A DNA stretch of 36,653 bases from an uncultured Collinsella sp. (GTDB taxonomy: Bacteria; Actinomycetota; Coriobacteriia; Coriobacteriales; Coriobacteriaceae), in contig CAAESW010000071.1 of NCBI GenBank assembly GCA_900758845.1, forward strand, positions 1 through 36,653, read 5' to 3'. Of this stretch, positions 18,285 through 25,786 are shown piece by piece. Numbering within the stretch: the first letter of the stretch is position 1; the number at the start of each line of letters is the position of its first letter. A model generated the notes under the pieces. That model saw nothing but the letters and a program-made list of their open reading frames with translations. It searched no databases and was not told the origin of the DNA. Both the position numbers and the translations under genes were made by a program.

Positions 18285-18307
18285 CTATTAATCGAAGGAG
18301 ACACATT

Positions 18308-18559
18308 ATGAAGGTTTCTGAAGTTTCCGAGACTCAGGCCGATAACCTGGTCCACATGCTCGACGCTTACGCCGAGAAGGGTGGCCACCACCTGAACATC
18401 AACGTCTTCAACCGTGAGACGTTGCTCGACGCTCAGGCTCACCCCGAGAAGTACCCGCAGCTGACCATTCGCGTTTCCGGCTATGCCGTGAACTTCCACA
18501 CGCTCACCAAGGAGCAGCAGGACGAGGTCATTGCGCGTACCTTCCACAACAAGTTCTAA
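18308..18559 (+). CDS. Stand-alone glycyl-radical domain of pyruvate formate-lyase
   Basis: An 83-residue protein equivalent to the C-terminal domain of PflB. After a new 8-residue leader it has QADNLVHMLDAYAEKGGHH, LNINVFNRETLLDAQ, HPEKYPQLTI and the glycyl-radical motif RVSGYAV (Gly58), ending TFHNKF. It resembles the C-terminus of E. coli PflB and of the repair protein GrcA/YfiD. It lacks GrcA's longer N-terminal region and is not a spare part, because the adjacent large chain has no radical domain of its own. The ribosome binding site AAGGAG is at ideal spacing. I infer that it docks into the large chain and that PflA installs the radical on Gly58. A long hairpin repeat follows. Confidence 0.93.
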   Translation: MKVSEVSETQADNLVHMLDAYAEKGGHHLNINVFNRETLLDAQAHPEKYPQLTIRVSGYAVNFHTLTKEQQDEVIARTFHNKF

Positions 18560-18587
18560 AGGGATTTAACTCCTGTAGGATTACTGG

Positions 18588-18710
18588 GGCCGGTTTTGGG
18601 TTATTTTCCAAAACGTCCTCGGACATGCAAAGAGGCTCCGCTGCGCGCGTTGCGCGGCGGGGCCTCTTTGCGTCCTGCGGGATGTTTTGGAAAATAACCC
18701 AAAAACGGCC
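18588..18710. repeat. 123-bp long-hairpin repeat
   Basis: Two arms of about 55-60 bases, starting GGCCGGTTTTGGGTTATTTT on the left and ending with the near-perfect complement on the right, enclose the inner stem GAGGC...GCCTC. The outer stem is long and almost perfect. It is interrupted by a conserved asymmetric internal region, ACGTCCTCGGACATG against CTGCGGGATGT. It occupies the 3' side of the split pfl genes and belongs to the family seen at 15-60, 31076-31202 and 36540-36653. No T-run follows, so I do not call it an intrinsic terminator. Confidence 0.75.
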
Positions 18711-18804
18711 AAGCGGGGTTCTTCGGAGTCACCCTTTAGGCGGAACTCTCCTAATTATTTGGATGAGTCGTTTACTTACTTGTACTGTTACCGTCTTCCC
18801 GCTG

Positions 18805-18844
18805 TTGTTGGGGTATGCTTTGTTCGTATGTAAACGTATGACAT
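18805..18844 (+). promoter_or_regulatory. lacI promoter region with an operator-like motif
   Basis: TTGTTG (18805-18810) and TATGTA (18827-18832) form a promoter-like pair with a 16-base spacer. The motif TAAACGTATGACAT (18831-18844) overlaps its downstream edge and matches the three copies in front of the GH32 operon (AAACGnnTGACAT). This suggests that the LacI-type protein represses its own gene. Confidence 0.5.
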
Positions 18845-18863
18845 GTTGATAGGGGAGGGTGCT

Positions 18864-19874
18864 ATGGCTCGCGAGGGCACTCGTTCTAAGGATTCTGCTA
18901 AGCCTGGCATCAAGGAAGTTGCAGCGGTGGCGGGGGTTTCGCCTACTACGGTATCTCGCGTGCTTAATAACCGCGGTTATATTAGCCAAGAGACCCGCGA
19001 TAAGGTCCACGCCGCGATGGAGCGCATCAACTATACGCCCAACGATATCGCCCGTGCCATGCTCAACGGCCGTCTGAACCTTATCGGCATGATCGTTCCC
19101 TTTGTGAGCAGTCCGTTCCATGCTCAGGTTGTGCAGGCGGTCGAGCGCACGTTGGCGGAAAACGGCTTTAAGATGTTGCTGTGCAACAGCGCCAATCGAC
19201 CTGATCTTGAGCGTTCCTATATCGACATGCTCCGCCGCAATATGGTCGACGGCGTCATCGTCAACTCCCTCAATATCGGTGCCGAGGCATATGCCGAGAT
19301 GGGCTTGAGCCTGGTTGGCATCGACTGCGATCTTGGCGAGGGCTCTGTCCAGATTGCAAGTGACAGCTATGGCATTGGCGAGCTCGCCACGCGCCGTCTG
19401 ATTGATGACGGCTGCAGGCGTATCCTGTGCCTGCGCAGCAATAGCCGCATGCGCATGCCTGCCAATAAGCGTACCGATGCCTACCTCGATGTTGTTGAGC
19501 AGGCCGGTTTGTCCGCGCTTGTCCGTGAGGTTGAGTTCGTTAAGCCCGACGACGAAAAGGGCGCGGTCGTTGCGAAGATCCTCGATGAGAACCCCGATAT
19601 TGACGGCATCTTTGCGGGAGACGATACGATGGCGGCCATCTGTCTCAACGTGATGAAGCAGCGCGGCTTGAGCGCTCCAGACGATATTAAGGTCGTGGGC
19701 GCGGATGGTGCCCGCCGAACTATGACGTTTATGCCTGACTTAACAACCGTACGTCAAGAAATCGATCGCATCGGAGAGCTCGCGGCGCAATCCATCATTG
19801 CTCTTATTAACGGTGAAAAGCCCGAGTCGAATATCAAGCTTCCCGTTGAGCTTATCGAGGGCAAAACCGCGTAG
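18864..19874 (+). CDS. LacI-family transcriptional regulator of the fructoside locus
   Basis: A 336-residue repressor. The N-terminal HTH and hinge are clear (GIKEVAAVAGVSPTTVSRVL, then YISQETRDKVHAAMERINY and PNDIARAML), followed by a periplasmic-binding-protein-like effector domain (about 67-330) with LIGMIVPFVSSPFHAQVVQAV, DGVIV, GIDGIFAGDD-like and DIKVVGADG elements. The frame extends 7 codons further upstream, but ATG 18864 has GGGGAGG at the right spacing. It lies beside a co-directional GH32-PTS-GH32 operon and shares an operator-like motif with it, so it probably senses a fructose-containing sugar or its phosphate. The effector is not known. Confidence 0.92.
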   Translation: MAREGTRSKDSAKPGIKEVAAVAGVSPTTVSRVLNNRGYISQETRDKVHAAMERINYTPNDIARAMLNGRLNLIGMIVPFVSSPFHAQVVQAVERTLAENGFKMLLCNSANRPDLERSYIDMLRRNMVDGVIVNSLNIGAEAYAEMGLSLVGIDCDLGEGSVQIASDSYGIGELATRRLIDDGCRRILCLRSNSRMRMPANKRTDAYLDVVEQAGLSALVREVEFVKPDDEKGAVVAKILDENPDIDGIFAGDDTMAAICLNVMKQRGLSAPDDIKVVGADGARRTMTFMPDLTTVRQEIDRIGELAAQSIIALINGEKPESNIKLPVELIEGKTA

Positions 19875-19927
19875 TTCATCCCGTGCCAAAAGAATTCCTC
19901 AAACGCCTCTGATGACCGTTCGCCGGC

Positions 19928-19942
19928 ATATGTCAACCGTTT
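19928..19942 (-). promoter_or_regulatory. LacI operator-like site A
   Basis: On the minus strand this reads AAACGGTTGACATAT, the same motif as sites B and C but inverted, about 50 bases upstream of them. The spacing would permit looping or cooperative binding by a LacI-type tetramer. Confidence 0.5.
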
Positions 19943-19979
19943 GCCGACGACTGGAACTGCGAAAAGACGTATTGGTGTG

Positions 19980-20012
19980 AAAACGTTTGACATATGAAAA
20001 CGATTGACATAT
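19980..20012 (+). promoter_or_regulatory. LacI operator-like sites B and C (tandem)
   Basis: AAAACGTTTGACATAT (19980-19995) and AAAACGATTGACATAT (19997-20012) are direct repeats 17 bases apart, differing at one base. Both carry TTGACA, so the sites overlap the -35 and spacer of the operon promoter. Binding there would block RNA polymerase. Confidence 0.6.
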
Positions 20013-20015
20013 CTT
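19987..20015 (+). promoter_or_regulatory. Promoter of the GH32-PTS-GH32 operon
   Basis: A consensus -35 TTGACA (19987-19992), a 17-base spacer, and TATCTT (20010-20015) as the -10. The predicted start of transcription is near 20022, giving a short leader before the first GH32 gene. Confidence 0.6.
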
Positions 20016-20057
20016 GCCATTGTACCGAGTTAGTATGTCGTGGAAAGGAAGTCTCGG

Positions 20058-21440
20058 ATGCACAAGGTGTATTACCAGCCTGAGGGAATTTGGGTAGGCG
20101 ACATCATGCCGTACGGCGAGGACGGCACGTTCTATCTCTATCATCAGCGTGACACGCGTAACCCCGAACCTTTCGGAGAGCCGTTTGGCTGGGCACTCGC
20201 TACGACCAAGGATTTCGTCAACTACAAGGACTTTGGCGAGAGCCTTGAGCGTGGCGGTGACGAGGAAGTCGACCAGTACATTTATGCCGGCACGGTGTTT
20301 AAGGTGGGCGACAAGTACCATGCGCTCTACACTGGTTGCAATCGCGATAAGGTCCGCGCACGTTTGATGAAGCAGGTTCTTCTTCACGCAACGAGCGACG
20401 ACGCCGTCAAGTGGGAGAAGAACATCGCCGAGACGCTGCTTCCGCCCCAGGAGGGTTACGATGACCGCAACTGGCGCGATCCCTTTGTGCTTTGGGATGA
20501 GGAGAACGAAGAGTACATGCTCATCCTCGGCACGCGTGTGGGCGAGGACAAGCGTCTGATGACCGGCCGCCTGGTCAAGTTCACCTCCAAGGATCTGACC
20601 AACTGGGAGTTCCAGGGCGACTGGTGGAACCCGGGCCTGTACACCATGTTTGAGATGCCTGATCTCTTTAAGATGGGCGACTGGTGGTACCTTGTCTTTT
20701 CCGAGTACAGCGACGGCAACAAGACCCGTTACCGCATGTCCAAGTCCATCAACGGTCCTTGGATTACCCCCGCTGACGACTCCTTCGACGGCCGCGCGTA
20801 CTACGCCGCTCGCACCGCATTCGATGGCGAGCGTCGCGTTCTCTTTGGTTGGGTCCCGACGCGTGACGAGGGCGGCGACCCCAGCTCTTACCTGTGGGGC
20901 GGTACCTTCATGCCCCTCGAGATCGTTCAGCGTGCCGACAGAACGCTCGGCACCAAGCTCCCCGACAGCATGCTTGGCGCCTTTGGCGAGGCTAAGGCAG
21001 TCGAGACCTTTGAGCTTTCCTGCGAGTCGGGCAAGGTCGAGCAGGTGCTCGCCGCGGATGCCGGTTCCACCTACTTGCTCGATGCCGACATTGAGCTCGG
21101 CGGTAACGCTGCCGGCTTCTCGGTCAAGTTCGCCGAGGACGCCGAGACCGGTCTTGCCTATGAGTTCCGCGCCAACCTGCGCGAGGGCAAGCTCGAGTTC
21201 ACGCCGGCTCCCCAGTACCCGTGGTTCCAGGTCAACAACATGGGCCTCGAGCGTCCGTTGTTCTTTAAGGGCGAGGGCACTCACCATGTGCGTCTGGTCG
21301 TCGACGACGACATCGCGACCATCTTTGTCGATGATGTTGCGCTCAACGCTCGCTTCTGCAACAAGCAGGGCCAGGGTGTGGCGCTTACCGTCACCGACGG
21401 TGCGCTCAAGTGCGCAAACGCAACGATCGCGTCTCTGTAG
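20058..21440 (+). CDS. Divergent GH32-type glycoside hydrolase
   Basis: A 460-residue protein with an N-terminal five-bladed propeller (about 1-300) and a C-terminal beta-sandwich (about 320-460), the GH32 architecture. The canonical WMNDPNG nucleophile motif is replaced by GIWVGDIMPYGEDG (probable nucleophile Asp15). The second motif is NWRDPF (Asp141), and the acid/base glutamate lies in FEMPDLF (Glu199) rather than ECPDLF. Fructosidase activity on a fructoside or its phosphate is likely, but the substrate may differ from that of the canonical enzyme two genes on. No signal peptide is present, so it acts in the cytoplasm, consistent with PTS uptake. GGAAAGGAAG precedes ATG 20058; an in-frame GTG at 20040 is less likely. 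First gene of the LacI-controlled operon. Confidence 0.85.
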   Translation: MHKVYYQPEGIWVGDIMPYGEDGTFYLYHQRDTRNPEPFGEPFGWALATTKDFVNYKDFGESLERGGDEEVDQYIYAGTVFKVGDKYHALYTGCNRDKVRARLMKQVLLHATSDDAVKWEKNIAETLLPPQEGYDDRNWRDPFVLWDEENEEYMLILGTRVGEDKRLMTGRLVKFTSKDLTNWEFQGDWWNPGLYTMFEMPDLFKMGDWWYLVFSEYSDGNKTRYRMSKSINGPWITPADDSFDGRAYYAARTAFDGERRVLFGWVPTRDEGGDPSSYLWGGTFMPLEIVQRADRTLGTKLPDSMLGAFGEAKAVETFELSCESGKVEQVLAADAGSTYLLDADIELGGNAAGFSVKFAEDAETGLAYEFRANLREGKLEFTPAPQYPWFQVNNMGLERPLFFKGEGTHHVRLVVDDDIATIFVDDVALNARFCNKQGQGVALTVTDGALKCANATIASL

Positions 21441-21485
21441 CGGCAACGAACCGTTTTATGATTTAGAAAAGGAATGGAGAGGAAC

Positions 21486-22937
21486 ATGGACTACAAGGCA
21501 GTGTCCCAGCAAGTCGTCGACAACGTCGGCGGACTGGAGAACATCGAGGGCGCCACGCATTGCGTGACCCGTCTGCGTCTGGTGCTCAAGGATACGAGCA
21601 AATACAACAAGGCCGAGCTCGAGAACATCGATGGCGTCAAGGGCGTGCTGTACAACAGCGGCCAGCTCATGATTATCTTCGGTACCGGTACCGTCAACAA
21701 GGTTTACGATGAGTTTATGGCTCTGACGGGCGTTAAGGAGATCAGTGCTTCCGAGGTCAAGGGCGCTGAGGCGGACAAGAAGGGCAAGTTCTTCTCGGTC
21801 CTCAAGGTATTCTCGGACATCTTTATCCCCATCATTCCCGCCTTCGTCGGCGCTGCAATCATCGTCGGCCTTAAGTCGCTGATCGTTGCCAACGGCCTCT
21901 TTGGCATGGAAGGCAGCCTCGCCGATCACAGCGAGTTCCTCAAGAACCTCGCAAGCTTCTTTGCCATTATCGCCACCACGTTCGACTACCTGCCTGTCCT
22001 GGTTATGTACAGCGCGGTCAAGCGTTTTGGCGGTAACCCGATCCTGGGCATCCTCGTCGGTATCGTCATGGTTCACCCGAGCCTTATGAACCGCAACACG
22101 TTCGTTATGGACCCGACGGGTGCTGAGTACTGGAACTTCGGTCCGCTATCCATTCCCATGGTTGCTTTCCAGGGCGGCGTATTCCCTGCAATCCTGACTG
22201 CCTGGTTTATGGCCAAGGTCGAAAAGATTGCCCAGAAGTACATCCCCGAGGTCGTTTCGTTCGTCTTTGTCCCGACCGTTACTCTGATTCTTGCTAACGT
22301 CGCCCTGTTCACCGTGTTCGGCCCGCTCGGCAACCTGATCGGTGACGTCCTCGCCGGCGTAATCGATATCCTGTACAACAGGATGGGCGTCTTTGGTGCC
22401 TTTGTCTTCGCCGCGTTCCTGCAGCCGCTCGTCGTTACCGGTACGCATCAGTTCATCCAGGGTATCGAGGCAAACCTTGTTGCCACGACTGGCTTCAACT
22501 ACATCCAGGCCATCTGGTCGGTTTCCATCATCGCCCAGGGCGGCGGCGCCATCGGTATGTACCTCATTCACAAGAAGCACTCCAAAGAGCGCAACATCTG
22601 CATGTCGTCCTTTATCCCGACGCTGGTCGGAATCTCCGAGCCCGCTATCTTTGCTGCAAACATGCGCTATTCGATCATTCCGTTCATCTGCGCATGCATC
22701 GGTGCAGGCTGCGGCGGTGCCTTCGTCAAGCTCTTTGAGGTGCGCGCTATCGGTCAGGGTCTGACCGGCGTGCTTGGCCTGCTCATCGTCACGCCCGAGA
22801 CCCTCGTGTGGTATGTGGCTGGCAATCTCATCGCCTTTATCGTGCCGATCGTCTTGATCTTTGCCTACAACAAGGCAAAGGGCGTGCCGACCACCGATGA
22901 AGAGGGCGCTGGCGCTGGCTTCGACGTTAGCTTCTAG
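21486..22937 (+). CDS. PTS sucrose/beta-glucoside-type EIIBC permease
   Basis: Phosphorylates a sugar during uptake through the phosphoenolpyruvate PTS. The 483-residue protein has an EIIB domain (about 1-90) with the phosphocysteine in ATHCVTRLRL (Cys26) and an EIIC domain of the glucoside superfamily (about 105-465), including VTGTHQF and the GISEPAIFAANMRY motif. No EIIA domain is attached and no crr-like gene is adjacent, so phosphate must come from an EIIA encoded elsewhere, as with enteric ScrA. Lying between two GH32 genes, it most likely imports sucrose or a short fructo-oligosaccharide as the 6-phosphate. ATG 21486 is preferred because GGAGAGG lies just before it; an in-frame ATG 12 bases upstream has poorer spacing. 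Confidence 0.9.
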   Translation: MDYKAVSQQVVDNVGGLENIEGATHCVTRLRLVLKDTSKYNKAELENIDGVKGVLYNSGQLMIIFGTGTVNKVYDEFMALTGVKEISASEVKGAEADKKGKFFSVLKVFSDIFIPIIPAFVGAAIIVGLKSLIVANGLFGMEGSLADHSEFLKNLASFFAIIATTFDYLPVLVMYSAVKRFGGNPILGILVGIVMVHPSLMNRNTFVMDPTGAEYWNFGPLSIPMVAFQGGVFPAILTAWFMAKVEKIAQKYIPEVVSFVFVPTVTLILANVALFTVFGPLGNLIGDVLAGVIDILYNRMGVFGAFVFAAFLQPLVVTGTHQFIQGIEANLVATTGFNYIQAIWSVSIIAQGGGAIGMYLIHKKHSKERNICMSSFIPTLVGISEPAIFAANMRYSIIPFICACIGAGCGGAFVKLFEVRAIGQGLTGVLGLLIVTPETLVWYVAGNLIAFIVPIVLIFAYNKAKGVPTTDEEGAGAGFDVSF

Positions 22938-22976
22938 TTGAGCCGTTCAGTGTAATCTGAGGATAAGTTCATTTGA

Positions 22977-23014
22977 GGAAGGGCGTTCGACTCGTGTGAG
23001 TCGAGCGTCCTTCC
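22977..23014 (+). terminator. Intercistronic hairpin between PTS and scrB
   Basis: GGAAGGGCGTTCGACTC (22977-22993) pairs with GAGTCGAGCGTCCTTCC (22998-23014), 17 positions with one mismatch and a GTGT loop. No T-run follows. It may attenuate transcription or stabilise the upstream mRNA, lowering scrB relative to the PTS gene. Confidence 0.55.
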
Positions 23015-23038
23015 CCATAGACGAGAAAGTCAACGGCG

Positions 23039-24481
23039 ATGTTAAATCAAAAAAACAAGGTGACACGCGCGGACTATGAGCAGTGGCGTGTCGGACAGGA
23101 TGAGACGGCGGCTCGCATCGCGTCCGACCCCGATAGGCTTCTGTTCCATGTGGAGCCTGAGCTTGGCTGGCTCAACGACCCCAACGGTTTGGTTCAGATT
23201 GGTGATACGTATCACATCTATCATCAATACGATCCGTTCGATGCTGCGCATGGCGGTCCAGTGCTTTGGAACCATCTGACGACAAAGGATTTTGTGACGT
23301 ACGAGAATCACGGCCCCGTGCTGTTCCCCGATTCCGATTTGGATTCGAGCGGAGCGTATTCTGGTTCTGCCTTTGTACGTGATGGCAAGATTCACTACTT
23401 CTTTACCGGCAACGTCAAGCATTTTGACCGCGATGATTACGACTACGTGTTGACGGGCCGTGAGCAAAACCAGATTCATATGGTTGCCGAGAATCCCGAC
23501 GAATTGGGCGAGAAGCGCATGGCTGTTGGACCAGTCGATTACCCCGACGATATCGGTACGCACGTGCGCGACCCCAAGATTCTTGAGCACGATGGTATCT
23601 ACTACATGGTTCTGGGCGCTCGTACGAAAGACGACCGTGGCTGCGTGCTTGTCTATACTTCGCGCGATCTAGGGGTCTGGAGCTATGCGACGCGCATTGA
23701 GCTGGGCGAGAAGTTTGGCTTTATGTGGGAGTGCCCTGATCTGTTTGAGCTTGATGGCGAGCTTATTCTCGTTTGCTGTCCGCAGGGTGTGCCTGCCGAT
23801 GGTTGGCGTTACCGCAATCCGCATCAGTGCGTGTGGTTCCCTATCGAGGCCGATTGGGAGGCGCCGAGCTTTAAAATCGTCAGGCAGGGCATGCCCCCGA
23901 TGGTCGATGCCGGTTTTGATTTCTATGCTCCGCAGTCCTTTGAGGATGCTGCAGGCCGGCGTTTGATGATCGGATGGTCGGGTTGCCCCGATGCGACGGC
24001 GGAAAACCCGACGGTGGCGCGCGGGTGGCAGTGCGCGTTGACGGTGCCGCGAGAGCTGAGCATGCGCGATGGCAAGCTCTGCCAGCAACCGGCGCACGAG
24101 ATTGAGAGGATGCGCGGCGACTGCGTTCGCGCGACAGGCGGTGAAACCGTTGAGGAGCCGGGCCGCCTGTTTGACCTTGTGGTTTCCTGTGAGGGCGCCA
24201 AGATGGTCGAGCTCGAGATCCGCAAGGGTGTCTTTGTGCGTTATACGGACGGGATGCTTACCCTCGATATGGGCGACGAAGGCTATGGACGCGACCGGAG
24301 GTCGATCGAGCTCAGCGAGCTTCGCGACCTGCGCGTGCTTTCAGACACTACGATGGTCGAGATTTTTGCCAACGGCGGCGAGGCAGCACTTACGAGCCGT
24401 ACCTATTCGCCGGCGGTTCCGGCGATGGAGCTGCATGCCGAGGGTGCGGCGTCGATGAATTTTTACCGCCTCGCTCATTAA
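23039..24481 (+). CDS. scrB: Sucrose-6-phosphate hydrolase (GH32)
   Basis: Cleaves sucrose-6-phosphate to glucose-6-phosphate and fructose in the cytoplasm. The 480-residue protein has all three canonical GH32 motifs: GWLNDPNG with nucleophile Asp47, HVRDPK with Asp178, and WECPDLF with acid/base Glu231. A C-terminal beta-sandwich closes with VEIFANGGEAALTSRTY. There is no signal peptide, which supports an intracellular phosphosugar substrate delivered by the EIIBC next door. The ribosome binding site is weak (ACGAGAAAG), and the gene follows a strong intercistronic hairpin, so expression may be lower than that of the PTS gene. A general beta-fructofuranosidase is the alternative. Confidence 0.9.
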   Translation: MLNQKNKVTRADYEQWRVGQDETAARIASDPDRLLFHVEPELGWLNDPNGLVQIGDTYHIYHQYDPFDAAHGGPVLWNHLTTKDFVTYENHGPVLFPDSDLDSSGAYSGSAFVRDGKIHYFFTGNVKHFDRDDYDYVLTGREQNQIHMVAENPDELGEKRMAVGPVDYPDDIGTHVRDPKILEHDGIYYMVLGARTKDDRGCVLVYTSRDLGVWSYATRIELGEKFGFMWECPDLFELDGELILVCCPQGVPADGWRYRNPHQCVWFPIEADWEAPSFKIVRQGMPPMVDAGFDFYAPQSFEDAAGRRLMIGWSGCPDATAENPTVARGWQCALTVPRELSMRDGKLCQQPAHEIERMRGDCVRATGGETVEEPGRLFDLVVSCEGAKMVELEIRKGVFVRYTDGMLTLDMGDEGYGRDRRSIELSELRDLRVLSDTTMVEIFANGGEAALTSRTYSPAVPAMELHAEGAASMNFYRLAH

Positions 24482-24628
24482 CCGTGTATGGAGCACGATT
24501 GGACTTGTTGGGCGGAATGTGTCGCAGTTGCCGCGGCCAACTACCGTTTATCGCGTATAGCTACCGCTTGCGGAATAAGTAACACTCCTTAATAAACCGT
24601 ATGGAATCCTAGATAAGCACGGAGTTTT

Positions 24629-24677
24629 CCAAGGAGACGCTGTCCTTTGTTGTGTGCAAGGGGCGGCGTCTCTTTGG
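24629..24677 (+). terminator. Hairpin downstream of scrB
   Basis: CCAAGGAGACGC (24629-24640) and GCGTCTCTTTGG (24666-24677) form a 12-position stem with one weak pair and a loop of about 25 bases containing a further GTCC/GGGG-type pairing. It sits 148 bases after the scrB stop. The T-run is poor, so its role in termination is uncertain. Confidence 0.4.
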
Positions 24678-24685
24678 TGCTTGGA

Positions 24686-24703
24686 CACTGTTGTACAACA
24701 GTG
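24686..24703. promoter_or_regulatory. Perfect 18-bp palindrome upstream of degV
   Basis: CACTGTTGTACAACAGTG is its own reverse complement and lies 54 bases before the DegV start codon. A spacerless palindrome of this length is a good candidate operator for a dimeric HTH repressor. No nearby regulator is an obvious owner. Confidence 0.5.
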
Positions 24704-24757
24704 CGGCGGCGCGTGCCATGTATTGAAAAGCCAATGTTGAGATGGGTCGTGATAATA

Positions 24758-25612
24758 ATGGGCAAGTACGTAATCGTGGTTGAGTCTGGGTCGGATGTGA
24801 CGCCGGAGCTTTGCGAGCGCTACGGCATCGTGCGCGTGCCCATGCATGTCACGATTGGTGACGAGACCGTCGAGGACGGCTCGATCGATCCGCTCGAGAT
24901 TTATTCGCGCTGCAACGAGTTTGGCGTGATGCCCAAGACCAGCGGCTGTGCGCCGGCAGATTTTGCGCATGTGTACGACCGCATTCACGCTGAGCAGCCC
25001 GATGCGACTATTCTGCATCTCGCGTATTCCGAGGCCACGACCTGCTCGCATCAATCATCGAAGATCGCCGCCAAGGGTCGCGACTACGTGTTCTCTATGG
25101 ACACGCGCTTTGTCTCGGTAGGCCAGTCGCTCGTTGTCGTCGAGACCGCCAAATACATCGAGGCTCACCCCGATGCCACCGTCGACGAGATCTTTGCATT
25201 TACGAATTCCGTCATGGACCGCGTGCTGCTGGGCTTTGTTCCTACCGATCTTGCCTTTCTTAAGGCGGGCGGTCGCTTGTCCAACGTCGCATTCCTTGGC
25301 GCCCATCTGCTCAAGATTAAGCCCTGCATTGAGGTGACGGGCGGCAAGTTCGTGGCGACCAAGAAGTTCCGCGGCTCTATGCTCAAGTGCGCCCGCGCCT
25401 TTATTGACCACATGGTTGCGAAGGGCGAGATTGACTACTCGCACATTGGCCTGGCGTATTCGGTGGGCCTTTCCCAGGAGCTGCGCGACGACATGGAAGT
25501 CTATGCGCACGATCTGGGCTTTAAGGACGTTACCTGGACTCAGGTTGGTGGCGTCATCTCGAGCCACTGCGGCCCGACCGCCTTCGGTGCGGTGCTCACG
25601 CTCAAGGCGTAA
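24758..25612 (+). CDS. DegV family fatty-acid-binding protein
   Basis: A 284-residue DegV/EDD-fold protein. Family features are the N-terminal strand and SD motif (YVIVVESGSDVTPELCERY), MPKTSGCAPADF, LAYSEATTCSHQSS, and the C-terminal TQVGGVISSHCGPTAFGAVL. DegV proteins (FakB relatives) bind fatty acids and, in Firmicutes, present them to the FakA kinase. Whether this one acts with a FakA cannot be judged from the window. The frame is open for 37 codons upstream, but ATG 24758 begins where family homology begins; the ribosome binding site is weak. The gene is followed by a strong hairpin and then pflA. Confidence 0.88.
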   Translation: MGKYVIVVESGSDVTPELCERYGIVRVPMHVTIGDETVEDGSIDPLEIYSRCNEFGVMPKTSGCAPADFAHVYDRIHAEQPDATILHLAYSEATTCSHQSSKIAAKGRDYVFSMDTRFVSVGQSLVVVETAKYIEAHPDATVDEIFAFTNSVMDRVLLGFVPTDLAFLKAGGRLSNVAFLGAHLLKIKPCIEVTGGKFVATKKFRGSMLKCARAFIDHMVAKGEIDYSHIGLAYSVGLSQELRDDMEVYAHDLGFKDVTWTQVGGVISSHCGPTAFGAVLTLKA

Positions 25613-25690
25613 AGGCCTCAGGCGAGCGTTCTTCAACCTGACATCTCGACGTAGACCCCAGCCATGGTGATGGGGGATAGATTAAAACGT

Positions 25691-25739
25691 GCCATTCTAG
25701 CCCGAGACGTTTAAACGCAAGCGCATGGGCTAGAATGGC
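25691..25739 (+). terminator. Hairpin between degV and pflA
   Basis: GCCATTCTAGCCC (25691-25703) pairs perfectly with GGGCTAGAATGGC (25727-25739), followed by TCTGGCATTTTAATT. It probably terminates degV transcripts. The long loop and delayed T-run make it a moderate call. pflA starts 48 bases further on and would then need its own promoter, which I cannot place. Confidence 0.6.
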
Positions 25740-25786
25740 TCTGGCATTTTAATTGGTTGCATCCAAGGAGAGGCAAGGTAGCGGGA

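Noticed and set aside
18308..18559. GrcA/YfiD repair protein
   Set aside because: The protein is much shorter than GrcA (about 127 residues) and lacks its N-terminal region. The adjacent large chain has no radical domain to be repaired, so it is a separate PFL domain.
19899..21446. A 515-codon minus-strand open frame opposite the first GH32 gene
   Set aside because: It is an antisense shadow that covers the promoter and operators. The plus-strand protein has clear GH32 motifs.
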